Source: Microbacterium hydrocarbonoxydans
GTDB lineage: Bacteria > Actinomycetota > Actinomycetes > Actinomycetales > Microbacteriaceae
Assembly (NCBI RefSeq): GCF_023715885.1
Contig: NZ_JAMBOY010000002.1
Span: forward strand, 248,001 to 312,000
DNA length: 64,000 nt
Direction of reading: 5' to 3'
Below the pieces are notes generated by a model, which did not search any database, was not told the origin of the DNA, and saw only the letters and a program-made list of their open reading frames with translations. Positions within the stretch are counted from its first letter, which is position 1, and each line of letters opens with the position of its first letter. The translations under genes were made by a program, and so were the position numbers. Positions 35,496 to 47,946 of this stretch are shown here, piece by piece.

Positions 35496-38252
35496 TCACA
35501 AGACCAGCGCATCGAGGACGAGACGTCGCGGGCGCTCGGCCCCGATCACCGACCACACCCTTCCGGCATGGACGAGAGCGTAGGGCGGTAGATCCCGTAC
35601 ACCGACGAGGTGGCGCAGCTCGGGAGCGTTCTCGGCCCGCACGAGGATCTCCCCCTCTTCGCGCAGCCGATGCCACAGCATCCTCTGACGCTGCCAGACG
35701 TCGGCCTCGTCGACGAGGATCCACGGTATGCCCTCCCTACCCATCTCGCTGGCGGAAGCAACGTCCTCGGCGCGCACCACCCTCGCGTCGGGGAAGGACA
35801 GGTGCAGAGTCTCCACGACCGCTGCGGCACCGGCGGTGACGACCGCGGTCAGGGGCCGAGACGGCGCCCACGAGCGCACGCTCCGCGCCATCCGTCGCCG
35901 CGACGATGCATGAAGCGGTTGCTCCGGTGTCCACGCCACCTGCACCTCGCGACCGTCGATGAGCGCTCGGCCCGGCGGACGATCACGCTCGAAGGTCGAC
36001 GCGTCGCCACCGGCCGCGACGTGATCGGCGCGACTCGGCAGCTGCAGCACCACGCGACGCGGCAGCAACTCGAGGACGCGTGTCGCAGGGCCTCCCCACC
36101 GCGATGCGCTGAGGGCGACGCTCGTTCCGGCGTCCCCCCGCAGCAGCCGCTCCCACATCTGCAGGAACGCGACGGCGTACTCCGACGGCAGTGCGCCGTG
36201 CACCGCATCGATGTCGTCGCAGAGGATCAACGAGGGACGGGCAGAGGGACTCTCGACGAGTCCGGTCACGGCGTCCCATGCCCCCTCGGGATCCGCCGGC
36301 ACCCAGGTGACGTCAGCGCACTGGCGAGCGAGCGCTCGCAGCACCGCGGTGCGTCCAGAGCCGCTCTGTCCGATCACGGCCACGCCTCGCTCGACGCCCG
36401 GACGGAGCAGCTCGAGAGGCTGGGCTTGATGCGCGGGCACGTCGGCGCGGCCGAGCACGATCGCGCCCGCGGGCACCTCCGCCTCGATCTCAGCCAGCGG
36501 GACCACCGCCGGGAGCGCCGGCAGCCACGGGCTGCGGGAAGGTGTCGCGGTACGCCAGGAATCCCCGATGCGGGCGATGTCGTCGCTCGTCGTCTGCGCG
36601 ACGCGCAACGGCACGGGAATGTCATCGCTCGGCCGTCTCACGAACGCGAGTCCCCGCGCGTCCGGTCCGCCGGTGATGCGGGCGGCGTCGTCGGTGCCGA
36701 TCACGGCCCGGCTGTCCGCGGCCTCGCTGACGCGAAGGCTCACCCGCAGCGGGCAGTTCGCAGCCAGTGCGTCACGAACGACCCCTGTCGCGCGCTGGGT
36801 GCCGAGCACGAGATGCATGCCGAGGGCGCGGCCCCGGGCAGCGATGTCGGTGAAGACGGCGGCGAGCTCCGGGTGCTCCTGCAGCAGGGCCGCGTACTCG
36901 TCGATCACGATGACGAGACGCGGCATCTGCACGTCGCGTATGTCTCGGGCTCCGGCGTGAGCGAGCACCTCCTCACGTCGTCGCAGCTCGGCGGTGAGGC
37001 TGGCGACGCCGCGGACGGCTCCCCGCCCGTCCAGATCGGTGATCACCGCGGCGACCTGGGGCAGCGTGCGCAACGAATCGAAGGCTGTGCCTCCCTTGAA
37101 GTCGGCCAGCACGAACACCATCTCGTCTGGACCATGACGCGCGGCGATCGCCGTCACCCATGTGATGAGAAGCTCGCTCTTGCCCGACCCGGTCGTTCCC
37201 GTGACGACGGCGTGCGGCCCGTCCTCGACGAGGTCGACGACCACTCCACCCCTGCGATCCAGCCCGATCACGGCAGGAAGTCCGTGAAGTGCGCGGATCT
37301 GCTCGAGATCTGCGAAAGCCACCGCCTCGGGGATCTCCTCCCCCGGTCCGTCGTCGACGATGAGGGAGCTTCCGATCGCGGCAGCCTGCTCGACCGAAAG
37401 ATACTCGGGCGCCATACCGATGACCCCGTCCGGGGTGCGCAGTGATGCCCGACCCCACCCGTCGAGGTCGACCACCGCCGCCACTCCGTCGGGCACGGGC
37501 TCGTCCGAGGCGAGCATCCACACCACGGCATCCGCGTCCGGGCGTCCGTCAGTCGCAGCGATGATGCCGAGGCGGAATGCGCCGCGCCCCGCCGAGGTCG
37601 CCTGCGGAAGGGTCGCGAGGCCCACCCTGGCGACGGCCTCGCCGACCACGGCCAGCTGCGCGGTCCCGAAGCGCAAGGACAATTGCACGACGAGTGCCCG
37701 AACCATGGCAGCCGCGATGACCAGATCGCCGCGAACTGCGAGTCCGGCGCCGATCGGCACGGCGACCGGCACGTGGTCGATCACAGCGCATCGACGGCGG
37801 AACTCCCTGGCCCGCTCTCCGTCGTCTCCCGAGGCGCGAAGAGAGCTGGGTCGAGTGCCGGCACCGACGACGATCGTCGTGGACGCATGGAGCGTCGCCG
37901 ATGTCCGCAGCGGTGGGGTGAGCACGGCTGCCGCGACATCGGGCTCACGGTGCCAGCGTCGCGTGCGCTCGTCGGCCTGCCTTTCGGCGAGCTCCTCCTC
38001 CGCCCGGTGCCACCCGTTCTCCCAGACGGCCTCGGCCTGCGCCGTCGCCTTCCGTCGTGACCGCCGGCCCTCGATGAGGGAGGCGCCGATCATGAGCGGC
38101 CCCAGAGCAGCGAAGCAGAGTGAGTACACCGATCCTGTGACGAGCCAGAGCACGACGCCGGCCCCGACGGGCACCAGCGCAGCCAGGAACGGGATCGACT
38201 GCTTGGGCGGCGTCGTCGGCGAGGCGGGAAGCGAGATGGGCAGTGAGTCCAT
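35496..38252 (-). CDS. FtsK/SpoIIIE ATPase, type VII secretion-like
   Basis: 918 aa. Two transmembrane segments near 19-65, then three ATPase-like domains. First: Walker A GTTGSGKS at 352-359, ADFKGG, Walker B LVIVIDEY at 446-452. Second: Walker A GQSGSGRT at 628-635, Walker B LILCDD near 675-680. Third (about 780-918): no Walker A, only a WILVDEAD remnant. This design is that of the EccC/EssC motors, which export WXG100 proteins. No WXG100, EccB/D/E or FHA gene lies nearby. ATG at 38252, SD GGAG very close; a start 3 bases earlier is possible. PP2C phosphatase is 58 bases upstream and probably co-transcribed. Confidence 0.85.
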   Translation of the reverse strand: MDSLPISLPASPTTPPKQSIPFLAALVPVGAGVVLWLVTGSVYSLCFAALGPLMIGASLIEGRRSRRKATAQAEAVWENGWHRAEEELAERQADERTRRWHREPDVAAAVLTPPLRTSATLHASTTIVVGAGTRPSSLRASGDDGERAREFRRRCAVIDHVPVAVPIGAGLAVRGDLVIAAAMVRALVVQLSLRFGTAQLAVVGEAVARVGLATLPQATSAGRGAFRLGIIAATDGRPDADAVVWMLASDEPVPDGVAAVVDLDGWGRASLRTPDGVIGMAPEYLSVEQAAAIGSSLIVDDGPGEEIPEAVAFADLEQIRALHGLPAVIGLDRRGGVVVDLVEDGPHAVVTGTTGSGKSELLITWVTAIAARHGPDEMVFVLADFKGGTAFDSLRTLPQVAAVITDLDGRGAVRGVASLTAELRRREEVLAHAGARDIRDVQMPRLVIVIDEYAALLQEHPELAAVFTDIAARGRALGMHLVLGTQRATGVVRDALAANCPLRVSLRVSEAADSRAVIGTDDAARITGGPDARGLAFVRRPSDDIPVPLRVAQTTSDDIARIGDSWRTATPSRSPWLPALPAVVPLAEIEAEVPAGAIVLGRADVPAHQAQPLELLRPGVERGVAVIGQSGSGRTAVLRALARQCADVTWVPADPEGAWDAVTGLVESPSARPSLILCDDIDAVHGALPSEYAVAFLQMWERLLRGDAGTSVALSASRWGGPATRVLELLPRRVVLQLPSRADHVAAGGDASTFERDRPPGRALIDGREVQVAWTPEQPLHASSRRRMARSVRSWAPSRPLTAVVTAGAAAVVETLHLSFPDARVVRAEDVASASEMGREGIPWILVDEADVWQRQRMLWHRLREEGEILVRAENAPELRHLVGVRDLPPYALVHAGRVWSVIGAERPRRLVLDALVL

Positions 38253-38310
38253 CACTCCAGTGGACACCCTGTGAGACGCCGATCCGGCCCTGTCCACAGG
38301 GGACGACCCG

Positions 38311-39108
38311 CTATTCGGAGATGTTCGATTCCGTGGAGGAGGAGTCGTCGTCGACCTGGACGATGACGAGCGTCACGTTGTCGCGTCCGCCGTTCTCCAG
38401 GGCCGCGCTCAGCATCGCATCGACGGCCGCGGCGGGGTCGGCGTTCTCCCGCAGGAAATGCTGGATGCCATAATCCGTGAGTTCCTTGGTGAGTCCATCC
38501 GAGCAGATCACGAAGCGGTCGCCGGCGCGAACGTCCACCGTGACGTAGTCGGGTGGAGTCAGCTCGCTCGCGCCCACCGCTCGCGTGATGACGTTGCTGT
38601 AGGGATGCCCCTCGGCCTCCTCGGGGCTGATCTTCCCCGCGGCGATGAGTTCCTGGACGACCGAGTGGTCGGTCGTCACCTGGATCAGGCGGTCGTCACG
38701 AAGGAGGTAGACGCGCGAGTCGCCGATGTTCAATGCGACCCAGCGCGGCTGCTCGTCGTCGAGCTCCAGGAAGACGCCGGTCAGCGTCGTGCCTGTCCCT
38801 TCATCCGTGGCCTCGGGATGATCAGCGATGTCGCCGACGGCGAGCTCCAGCGCCCGTTCGATCTCGTCGCGCTGCACGTGACCGGCGGTGACCATCGCCT
38901 CGAGCCGCCTGATGGTGCTCTGACTCGCGATCTCGCCGCCGGCGTGTCCGCCCATGCCGTCCGCGACGATGAAGAGCGGATACTGCGCGAAGAAGGCGTC
39001 CTGGTTCGTCTCACGGCGGCGTCCGACATCTGTGACGCCGGCCCACGACACCACCAGAGGGTGCCGCGAAACAGTGACGCTGTGCGTCTTCGTCGTCGTC
39101 TCAGCCAC
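38311..39108 (-). CDS. PP2C-family serine/threonine phosphatase
   Basis: 265 aa from a GTG at 39108 with GGAGG six bases upstream; longer ORFs are not used. Metal-binding residues: VGRRRETNQDAF near the N-terminus and VADGMGGHAGGE near residue 50, then GDSRVYLLRDDRLIQVTTDHS and ICSDGL, GGRDNVTLVIVQVDD at the end. Cytoplasmic PstP/PrpC type; it would remove phosphates put on by Ser/Thr kinases. No kinase gene is in the window. The next gene is the FtsK-type ATPase. Confidence 0.92.
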   Translation of the reverse strand: MAETTTKTHSVTVSRHPLVVSWAGVTDVGRRRETNQDAFFAQYPLFIVADGMGGHAGGEIASQSTIRRLEAMVTAGHVQRDEIERALELAVGDIADHPEATDEGTGTTLTGVFLELDDEQPRWVALNIGDSRVYLLRDDRLIQVTTDHSVVQELIAAGKISPEEAEGHPYSNVITRAVGASELTPPDYVTVDVRAGDRFVICSDGLTKELTDYGIQHFLRENADPAAAVDAMLSAALENGGRDNVTLVIVQVDDDSSSTESNISE

Positions 39109-39158
39109 TCGTCGCCTCCGAAATGCCTCTGGGTCGGGCCGCCCCAGGGTACTCACAC

Positions 39159-39164
39159 ATCGTA
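39159..39164 (-). promoter_or_regulatory. Candidate -10 box of the PP2C-FtsK unit
   Basis: TACGAT on the minus strand, TSS near 39152, leader of about 44 bases. The remainder of the 231-base gap (39165-39288) shows nothing more. Confidence 0.35.
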
Positions 39165-39288
39165 GTGGACGCCGCTACGCCCAGACGCGCACCCCGGGAG
39201 CCTTGAGAAGCGCGGCCACGACACTGGAACGTGAGCATGCCTCCACGCTATCGTCTCCCGCCGACCATCACGCCATCCCCGGGATGCG

Positions 39289-39321
39289 GAAGAGCCTCCG
39301 ACCGGGGGTCGGAGGCTCTTC
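39289..39321. terminator. Perfect 15-bp hairpin after the DUF5684 gene
   Basis: Two perfect 15-base arms (39289-39303 and 39307-39321) around GGG. It sits 18 bases beyond the stop of the DUF5684 gene, upstream of the PP2C promoter. No T tract, so a GC-type terminator. Confidence 0.75.
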
Positions 39322-39339
39322 GTGCACTGCGGCGCGGGA

Positions 39340-40128
39340 TCAGGCCGGCGGCTGAGTGGGGTTAGTCGGCGGTGCGGGAGGCGCAGCCGGAGGTGCGGGA
39401 GGCGTGGTCGGCGGTGCCGGAGGCACCTGCGGAGCCGCGGGCGGCGCCGAAGGGGCGGCAGGCGGGACGTCGGGGTTCGACGGCGCCGCAGGCGGTGCGT
39501 AGCCGGGCTGCGCCGGCGGGGTGTAACCGGGCTGCTGCGGCGGGGCGTAGCCGGGCTGAGCGGGCGGAGCATAACCCTGCTGCGGCTGCCCGTAACCCTG
39601 CTGCGGCTGTCCATAGCCGGGACCTGCGACGGCGCTCGGCTGCGTCGGAACGCCGTCCCACACCGTCCTGTCGCCGAAGAAGCCGTTGCCCGCCCAGGGC
39701 GCAGGTGCGATGTTCGGGTTCCAGCGCGACTTGTCGAACGCGTTGATGCCGAGCCACACGATGCCGAGGAGTACCCAGAGGATCACCCAGACAGCGTCCT
39801 TCTGCAGCTTGAGTCCGATGCGCCAGGCCGCGAGTGCGAGGACCACGGCGAGAGCGATACCCGTGAGGAAGTTGAGGTACGGGATGAGCGACAGGCCGAT
39901 CGCGATCAGGACGACCCACGGCGACAGGTCTCCGAGCTTCGCGAAGACCATGTAGTTGTAGACCGGTACCCACGCGCGCCACTTGCCCTGCACGCCCGCC
40001 TTGTCGAAGATCTTCATCAGGAAGAACGCGACGAGGACGTACCCCACGATCGCGATGAGGAAGCCCACGAGCGCCAGGATGCCGAGGACGGCGGCAGCAC
40101 CGGTGTCGTAATAGTAATCGTCGTACAT
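39340..40128 (-). CDS. DUF5684 membrane protein with Pro-rich tail
   Basis: 262 aa from an ATG at 40128 with GGAGGGGATC upstream. Residues 1-120 contain four membrane helices and the sequence GKWRAWVPVYNYMVFAKLGDLSPW, typical of DUF5684 proteins. After FDKSRWNPN comes a 100-residue Pro/Gln/Gly/Ala tail with GYGQPQQ and GYAPPxQP repeats, of unknown role, perhaps cytoplasmic binding. A good promoter lies 50 bases upstream and a strong hairpin follows, so it is a single-gene unit. Confidence 0.85.
   Translation of the reverse strand: MYDDYYYDTGAAAVLGILALVGFLIAIVGYVLVAFFLMKIFDKAGVQGKWRAWVPVYNYMVFAKLGDLSPWVVLIAIGLSLIPYLNFLTGIALAVVLALAAWRIGLKLQKDAVWVILWVLLGIVWLGINAFDKSRWNPNIAPAPWAGNGFFGDRTVWDGVPTQPSAVAGPGYGQPQQGYGQPQQGYAPPAQPGYAPPQQPGYTPPAQPGYAPPAAPSNPDVPPAAPSAPPAAPQVPPAPPTTPPAPPAAPPAPPTNPTQPPA
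39490..39620. repeat. Tandem Pro/Tyr coding repeats in the DUF5684 gene
   Basis: Imperfect 21-24-base repeats coding GYGQPQQ (twice) and GYAPPxQP (four to five times). Length may vary between strains by slippage. Confidence 0.5.
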
Positions 40129-40178
40129 GATCCCCTCCGAAATGGGACTGATCGGGCGCTGGCCGCGCCGCGTCACCC

Positions 40179-40208
40179 ACCATATCGGTGTGCTGATATT
40201 ACGAGCAA
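40179..40208 (-). promoter_or_regulatory. Promoter of the DUF5684 gene
   Basis: Minus strand: -35 TTGCTC at 40203-40208, 18-base spacer, -10 TATGGT at 40179-40184. TSS near 40172. The AT-rich patch (GTAATATCAG) is unusual for this chromosome. Confidence 0.55.
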
Positions 40209-40247
40209 CGACACACGCGGGGAGGAATCCCCAGGTGTCCACGCGCG

Positions 40248-40994
40248 TCATTCCGCGACGACGAGCTCCAGCGTTCCCCGATCCGATCCGTCGCGGAGCA
40301 CGACTCCACGCGACTCCGCCCACGTGCGGAGCGCACCCAGCGAGCGGATGCGAGGTCGATCCTCCGCGAGGTCGCGCACGAGCATCCCCTTCGACTTCTT
40401 GTTGAAGTGGTTCAGTGCCCTGCCGTGCTCGGTCACGACGCGCACGTAAGCCGAGTCGACCTCGGCCGGGACCGGACCGAGCGCGACATACGCCTCACTG
40501 CGCAGATCGAGGACGAAGTCGGGCTGTTCGGCCGCGATCGCACCGCTCGTCGCCGCCGCCCAGTGCCGTCGAAGCGGCGGGATACCGGGGAGCGCGGTGC
40601 CGGCGGCGAGACGATAGGCGGGGATGCGATCGAGCGCGCCGACCGGTCCGAAAGGCGCCGAGTGGATCCACACGTGGGCGGCGAGCCAGCGTCGGGACGC
40701 GGGCGGCAGCGAGGTCGGGGCGAGCGCATCGTAGAGCACGCCGGTATAGCGGTCGACGGCAGGCATGGTCGGAGCGGTCTGGATCTCGCGGTTGTGCACG
40801 ATATCCCCGGCCTGCTTGTCGCTGAGCTTGAGGACGCGCTGGGCCTCGGCGGGGTCGCCGGCGAGGTCGACGAGGGCATCGACCACCATACGACGCGCCT
40901 CGTGGAGTCCGGGAAGGACGAGACCTCCCAGATCGAGCGGTGCACCGGAGCCACCCGGGTGCTTGGTCTCCGAGGGTGGGAGCAGGATCTTCAA
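40248..40994 (-). CDS. yaaA: YaaA family peroxide-stress protein
   Basis: 248 aa. Starts KILLPPSETK, the YaaA/DUF328 signature; later NHFNKKSKGMLVRDLAE, also conserved. YaaA lowers free iron during peroxide stress in E. coli and binds DNA (family knowledge). The start is a TTG at 40994, four bases after a strong GGAGG. The gene lies downstream of atpC on the same strand, 76 bases away; no terminator is evident between. Confidence 0.88.
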   Translation of the reverse strand: MKILLPPSETKHPGGSGAPLDLGGLVLPGLHEARRMVVDALVDLAGDPAEAQRVLKLSDKQAGDIVHNREIQTAPTMPAVDRYTGVLYDALAPTSLPPASRRWLAAHVWIHSAPFGPVGALDRIPAYRLAAGTALPGIPPLRRHWAAATSGAIAAEQPDFVLDLRSEAYVALGPVPAEVDSAYVRVVTEHGRALNHFNKKSKGMLVRDLAEDRPRIRSLGALRTWAESRGVVLRDGSDRGTLELVVAE

Positions 40995-41070
40995 GGCGCC
41001 TCCGCGGGCACAGACGAGTCCGCCCCGGCACCGATGAGGATGCCGAGGCGGACGCGTGGAGTGTTGCTGA

Positions 41071-41331
41071 TCAGGAGATGAGGGCGGCGTTGCCTGCCAC
41101 GATCGTCAGGTCGTTCCCCTCCATGGAGAGGAATCCGTCCTGCGCGTTGGCGAGCACCTTCGACCCGTCGGTCTGGGTGATCCGGACCTGGCCCTCGGCG
41201 AGGATCGCCAGCACCGGCTCGTGGCCGGACATGAAGCCGATCTCGCCCTCGACGGTCTTGGCGACCACGAGGCTCGCCTCCCCCGTCCAGACCTCCGCGT
41301 CCGCGGAGACGAGGCTGACATGGAGCGCCAT
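41071..41331 (-). CDS. atpC: F1 ATP synthase epsilon subunit, short form
   Basis: 86 aa from an ATG at 41331, two bases after the atpD stop. Contains only the N-terminal beta sandwich (LHVSLVSADAEVWTGEASLVVAKT, GEIGFMSGHEPVLAIL). The C-terminal two-helix domain that inhibits ATP hydrolysis in other bacteria (E. coli epsilon is 139 aa) is missing; the stop codon comes right after the last strand. The reading frame is intact, so this looks real and not a frameshift. Confidence 0.93.
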   Translation of the reverse strand: MALHVSLVSADAEVWTGEASLVVAKTVEGEIGFMSGHEPVLAILAEGQVRITQTDGSKVLANAQDGFLSMEGNDLTIVAGNAALIS

Positions 41332-41333
41332 GG

Positions 41334-43707
<2,374 letters not shown>

Positions 43708-43726
43708 GAATCAGTTCCTCACGCGA

Positions 43727-45367
43727 TTACGCGCGACGACCCTTGACGATCTTCTCCTGGTTGACGTCCTCGGCCTCGGCCGCGGCGTGCTCCTCGTGGC
43801 CGGGGGCGCCGATGGCGTTGCCCTTGCCGCCCTGGAACTCCAGGATGAAGGCGTCCGTCTGCTTCTCGAGCTCCGCGACCGTGGCGTCGTCGAGGACGTT
43901 GGTCTCGCGCAGCGTGTCGAGCACCGAGGTGTTGCGACGCAGGTAGTCCAGGAGCTCGCGCTCGAACCGCAGCACGTCCTCGACCTCGATCGAGTCGAGC
44001 TTGCCGTTGGTACCGGCCCAGATCGATACGACCTGCTCCTCGACGGGGTACGGCGAGTACTGCGGCTGCTTGAGCAGCTCGGTCAGACGCGCACCGCGCG
44101 AGAGCTGACGACGCGACGCGGCGTCGAGGTCGGAGGCGAACATCGCGAAGGCCTCGAGCGAGCGGTACTGCGCCAGCTCCAGCTTCAAGGTTCCGGAGAC
44201 CTTCTTGATCGACTTGACCTGGGCGTCACCGCCGACTCGCGAGACCGAGATACCCACGTCGACCGCCGGACGCTGGTTGGCGTTGAAGAGGTCGGACTGC
44301 AGGAAGATCTGGCCGTCGGTGATCGAGATCACGTTGGTCGGGATGTACGCCGAGACGTCGTTCGCCTTGGTCTCGATGATGGGAAGGCCCGTCATGGAAC
44401 CGGCACCGAGCTCGTCGGAGAGCTTCGCGCACCGCTCGAGCAGGCGCGAGTGCAGGTAGAAGACGTCACCCGGGTAGGCCTCGCGGCCCGGCGGACGACG
44501 CAGGAGCAGCGACACGGCACGGTACGCCTCGGCCTGCTTCGACAGGTCGTCGAAGATGATGAGGACGTGCTTGCCGCCGTACATCCAGTGCTGGCCGATG
44601 GCCGAGCCGGTGTAGGGGGCGAGGTACTTGAAGCCGGCGGGGTCGGACGCCGGAGCTGCGACGATCGTGGTGTACTCCAGAGCGCCGGCCTCTTCGAGCG
44701 CGCCCTTCACCGAAGCGATGGTCGAGCCCTTCTGTCCGATGGCGACGTAGATGCAGCGGACCTGCTTGTTGACGTCGCCCGACTCCCAGTTGGCCTTCTG
44801 GTTGATGATCGTGTCGATCGCGATGGCCGTCTTGCCGGTCTGGCGGTCGCCGATGATGAGCTGACGCTGGCCGCGGCCGACGGGGATCATCGCGTCGATG
44901 GCCTTGATGCCGGTCTGCATCGGCTCGTGCACCGACTTGCGCTGCATGACGCCGGGGGCCTGGAGCTCGAGCTCGCGGACGCCCTCCGTCGCGATCGCGC
45001 CGAGGCCGTCGATCGGGTTGCCGAGCGGGTCGACCACGCGGCCGAGGTAGCCGTCACCGACGGGGACCGAGAGGACCTCGCCCGTGCGGGTGACTTCCTG
45101 ACCCGCCTCGATGCCGGTGAAGTCGCCGAGGACGACGACGCCGATCTCGTGCTCGTCGAGGTTCAGCGCGAGACCCTTGGTGCCGTCGGCGAAGGTCACG
45201 AGCTCGTTCGCCATGACGCCGGGCAGTCCCTCGACGTGGGCGATGCCGTCGGCCGCGTCGATGACGGTGCCGACCTCGGTCGCCGCAGCCCCGGTGGGCT
45301 CGTATGCCGCGGCGAAGTCCTTCAGCGCGTCACGGATGACGTCGGGGCTGATCGATAGTTCTGCCAT
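43727..45367 (-). CDS. atpA: F1 ATP synthase alpha subunit
   Basis: 546 aa. P-loop [13 protein letters not shown] near residue 172; nucleotide-binding and DELSEED-opposite regions normal. The C-terminus carries about 35 residues beyond the E. coli alpha (513 aa), including [25 protein letters not shown] and ending KIVKGRRA. Mycobacterial alpha also has such an extension, where it suppresses ATP hydrolysis (family knowledge). GTG/ATG context: ATG at 45367 with GGGAAGAC just before. Confidence 0.98.
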   Translation of the reverse strand: MAELSISPDVIRDALKDFAAAYEPTGAAATEVGTVIDAADGIAHVEGLPGVMANELVTFADGTKGLALNLDEHEIGVVVLGDFTGIEAGQEVTRTGEVLSVPVGDGYLGRVVDPLGNPIDGLGAIATEGVRELELQAPGVMQRKSVHEPMQTGIKAIDAMIPVGRGQRQLIIGDRQTGKTAIAIDTIINQKANWESGDVNKQVRCIYVAIGQKGSTIASVKGALEEAGALEYTTIVAAPASDPAGFKYLAPYTGSAIGQHWMYGGKHVLIIFDDLSKQAEAYRAVSLLLRRPPGREAYPGDVFYLHSRLLERCAKLSDELGAGSMTGLPIIETKANDVSAYIPTNVISITDGQIFLQSDLFNANQRPAVDVGISVSRVGGDAQVKSIKKVSGTLKLELAQYRSLEAFAMFASDLDAASRRQLSRGARLTELLKQPQYSPYPVEEQVVSIWAGTNGKLDSIEVEDVLRFERELLDYLRRNTSVLDTLRETNVLDDATVAELEKQTDAFILEFQGGKGNAIGAPGHEEHAAAEAEDVNQEKIVKGRRA

Positions 45368-45414
45368 TGTCTTCCCTTTGTATCTGGGTGCGCGGTTCCC
45401 CGCGCGAAGTCGTG

Positions 45415-46206
45415 TTAGCCGGCGAGCTTCTGGCGAAGATCGGCGAGACGGGCGGAGATGCTGCCGTCGATGACGTCATCGGCGATCTGCACGCGCAGGC
45501 CTCCGACGACGGCGGGGTCGATGACCTCGTTGAGCGCCACGGTTCCTTCGTAGCGACGCGAGAGCGCGTCACTCAGCCGTGTGCGCTGAGCCTCGGTGAG
45601 CGACTTCGCGGTGTACACCGTGGCGACGACGCGGTCGCCCTGGCTGGCCACGATGCGCATCGCCCTGGAGAGCAGCTGGCGCACACGGCGCTCGCGGGGC
45701 TGGCGCACCAGAGACGAGACGATCAACGCCGTGGAGGCGCTGGTCGCTCCGCCTGCGAGCAGACGGTCGATCAGCGAACCCTTCGCGTCTTCTCCCCCGA
45801 GCCGGCTGCCGAGCGCGAGCTCGAGCTCCGGGTTCGCGGCCACCACGCGGGTGAAGCCGAAGAGCTCCCCCTCGATGTCGGCCTTGGGGTCTGCGAGTGC
45901 TGCGGCGCGGATGGCGAGTTCCTCGATGCCGTCCGTCAGCTCGGAGGCCGACGACCAGCGCTCGGCGACAGCCGCCTTCAGAACGCTCTGCGTGTTCTGC
46001 GAGAACCCGCCGAACACCGCTGCGACGACGTTCTGTCGCGCCACGGCCGCGGCCGCGGGGTCGGCGAGCGCGCCGCTCAGCTGGGACGACTCGGCCACGG
46101 CGCGGGCGGCTGCGAACAGCTCCTGCGCCGTGTCGAGGGTGACGTCCGTCGCTGCGGCAAGCGCCTGAGTGGATGCCGCGAGTGCCTGAGTGGTCGCGCT
46201 GCCCAT
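45415..46206 (-). CDS. atpH: F1 ATP synthase delta subunit
   Basis: 263 aa, longer than the E. coli subunit (177) but much shorter than the mycobacterial b-delta fusion (446). The N-terminal 90 residues are Ala-rich helices; the OSCP-type C-terminal domain contains [53 protein letters not shown]. Its ATG shares one base with the atpF stop (TAATG), so they are coupled. Confidence 0.95.
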   Translation of the reverse strand: MGSATTQALAASTQALAAATDVTLDTAQELFAAARAVAESSQLSGALADPAAAAVARQNVVAAVFGGFSQNTQSVLKAAVAERWSSASELTDGIEELAIRAAALADPKADIEGELFGFTRVVAANPELELALGSRLGGEDAKGSLIDRLLAGGATSASTALIVSSLVRQPRERRVRQLLSRAMRIVASQGDRVVATVYTAKSLTEAQRTRLSDALSRRYEGTVALNEVIDPAVVGGLRVQIADDVIDGSISARLADLRQKLAG

Positions 46207-46763
46207 TACTGAGCCGCCTTCTCGGATGCTTCGAGATCGGCGAGGAAGCGGTCTACGACAGCCGTCGCACGTGCGTCGTCGGAGAGGGTCTCTCCGACCA
46301 CGCCGCCGGCGAGGTCGATCGCGAGCGTGCCCACCTCGCTGCGGAGCGACACGAGAGCGGTCTGACGCTCGGCCTCGATCTGCGAGTGCGCTGCGGCGGT
46401 GAGGCGAGCGGCCTCGGCCGCGGCGGTCTCCTTGGCCTCGGCGACGATCTTCTTGCCGTCCTCGCGGGCGGCCTCGCGGATCTCACCGGCCTCGGTGCGA
46501 GCCTCGGCGAGCTGACGCGTGTACTCCTCGAGCGCGGCCTCAGCCTGCTTCTGAGCCTCGTCGGCCTTCGCGATGTTGCCCTCGATCGCGGCGGAGCGCT
46601 TGTCGAGCATCGCCGTGAAGCGGGGAAGGGCGACCTTCCACACGACGACGAGGATGACGATGAACCACAGGCCCGACCAGATGATGTCGTACCACGCGGG
46701 GATCAGCGGGTTGTGCGCCGCCTCACCCTCAGCCGCGAGGTTCGTGACAAGAGCGTTCAGCAT
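46206..46763 (-). CDS. atpF: F0 ATP synthase b subunit
   Basis: 185 aa. One membrane helix (residues 25-46: IWSGLWFIVILVVVWKVAL) then a long charged coiled coil (AKADEAQKQAEAALEEYTRQLAEARTEAG) that forms the stator and binds delta. One-base overlap with atpH, 27 bases from atpE. Confidence 0.96.
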   Translation of the reverse strand: MLNALVTNLAAEGEAAHNPLIPAWYDIIWSGLWFIVILVVVWKVALPRFTAMLDKRSAAIEGNIAKADEAQKQAEAALEEYTRQLAEARTEAGEIREAAREDGKKIVAEAKETAAAEAARLTAAAHSQIEAERQTALVSLRSEVGTLAIDLAGGVVGETLSDDARATAVVDRFLADLEASEKAAQ

Positions 46764-46790
46764 CCTGTCTCCTTCAGAAGTCGGTTCGGA

Positions 46791-47072
<282 letters not shown>

Positions 47073-47855
47073 TCAGTGCTCTTCTGCGACCGCGAGCTGG
47101 ATGTAGACCGCGGTGAGGACGGTGAAGACGTATGCCTGCAGGACGGCGACCAGGATCTCGAAGAGGGTGAAGGCGCCGCCGAAGGCGAGGGTTCCGATAC
47201 CGAGGGCGGCCCAACCGCCGCCAGCGGTGAAGAAGAAGAACTGGGTGGCCGCGAAGCACAGCACCAGCAGCATGTGACCGACGACCATGTTCATCAGGAG
47301 TCGGAGCATCAGGGTGACCGGACGGATGATGAACGTCGAGAGGAACTCGATCGGGGTCACGATGAAGTAGACCGGCCACGGGACGCCCGAGGGGAACAGC
47401 GCGTTCTTGAAGAAGCCGCCGGGGCTCTTCTTGATGCCGGCGTAGATGAAGGTGACGTAGCTGACGAGGGCGAGCGTCAGCGGCACGGCCGCGATGCTGG
47501 TACCCGCGATGTTCAGGAATGGGATGATGCCCGTGATGTTCATGAACAGGGTCATGAAGAAGATCGTGGTGAGGATCGGCAGGAAGCGGTTGCCGTCCTT
47601 GCGGCCGAGCAGGTCGTGCGCGATGCCGCCGCGGACGAAGTCCAGCCCCATCTCGACGACGCTCTGGAAGCGACCCGGGACGACCTTCATGCGGCGCGTC
47701 CCGAGGACGAGCAGCAGGACGACGACGATCACCGAGAGCAGCTGCACCAGGTGGATCCGGTGCACGGGGATCCCCGCGACGGTGAAGAGGATCTCCGGGA
47801 AGAACTCGTCGATCGAAGGTCCGTGGAACTCGCCGTCGGAGGCAAGTCGGGGCAT
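47073..47855 (-). CDS. atpB: F0 ATP synthase a subunit
   Basis: 260 aa from the ATG at 47855 (start uncertain: an in-frame TTG at 47945 would add 30 residues, neither has an SD). Membrane protein with five to six helices; the essential Arg is in RLLMNMVVGHML near residue 200, followed by FEILVAVLQAYVFTVLTAVYIQLAVAEEH. Early FHGPSIDEFFPEILF is a short amphipathic region. The segment between the two possible starts, if translated, is basic and contains no membrane helix. Confidence 0.92.
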   Translation of the reverse strand: MPRLASDGEFHGPSIDEFFPEILFTVAGIPVHRIHLVQLLSVIVVVLLLVLGTRRMKVVPGRFQSVVEMGLDFVRGGIAHDLLGRKDGNRFLPILTTIFFMTLFMNITGIIPFLNIAGTSIAAVPLTLALVSYVTFIYAGIKKSPGGFFKNALFPSGVPWPVYFIVTPIEFLSTFIIRPVTLMLRLLMNMVVGHMLLVLCFAATQFFFFTAGGGWAALGIGTLAFGGAFTLFEILVAVLQAYVFTVLTAVYIQLAVAEEH

Positions 47856-47946
47856 CAGGGTCGCAGCAAGATTAAACAGCGCGGGCTCCAGCTTCGGGGC
47901 ACCGGATCGGACCGGGGCGACGATGGTCGGTGTGCTTCTGCGCAAG

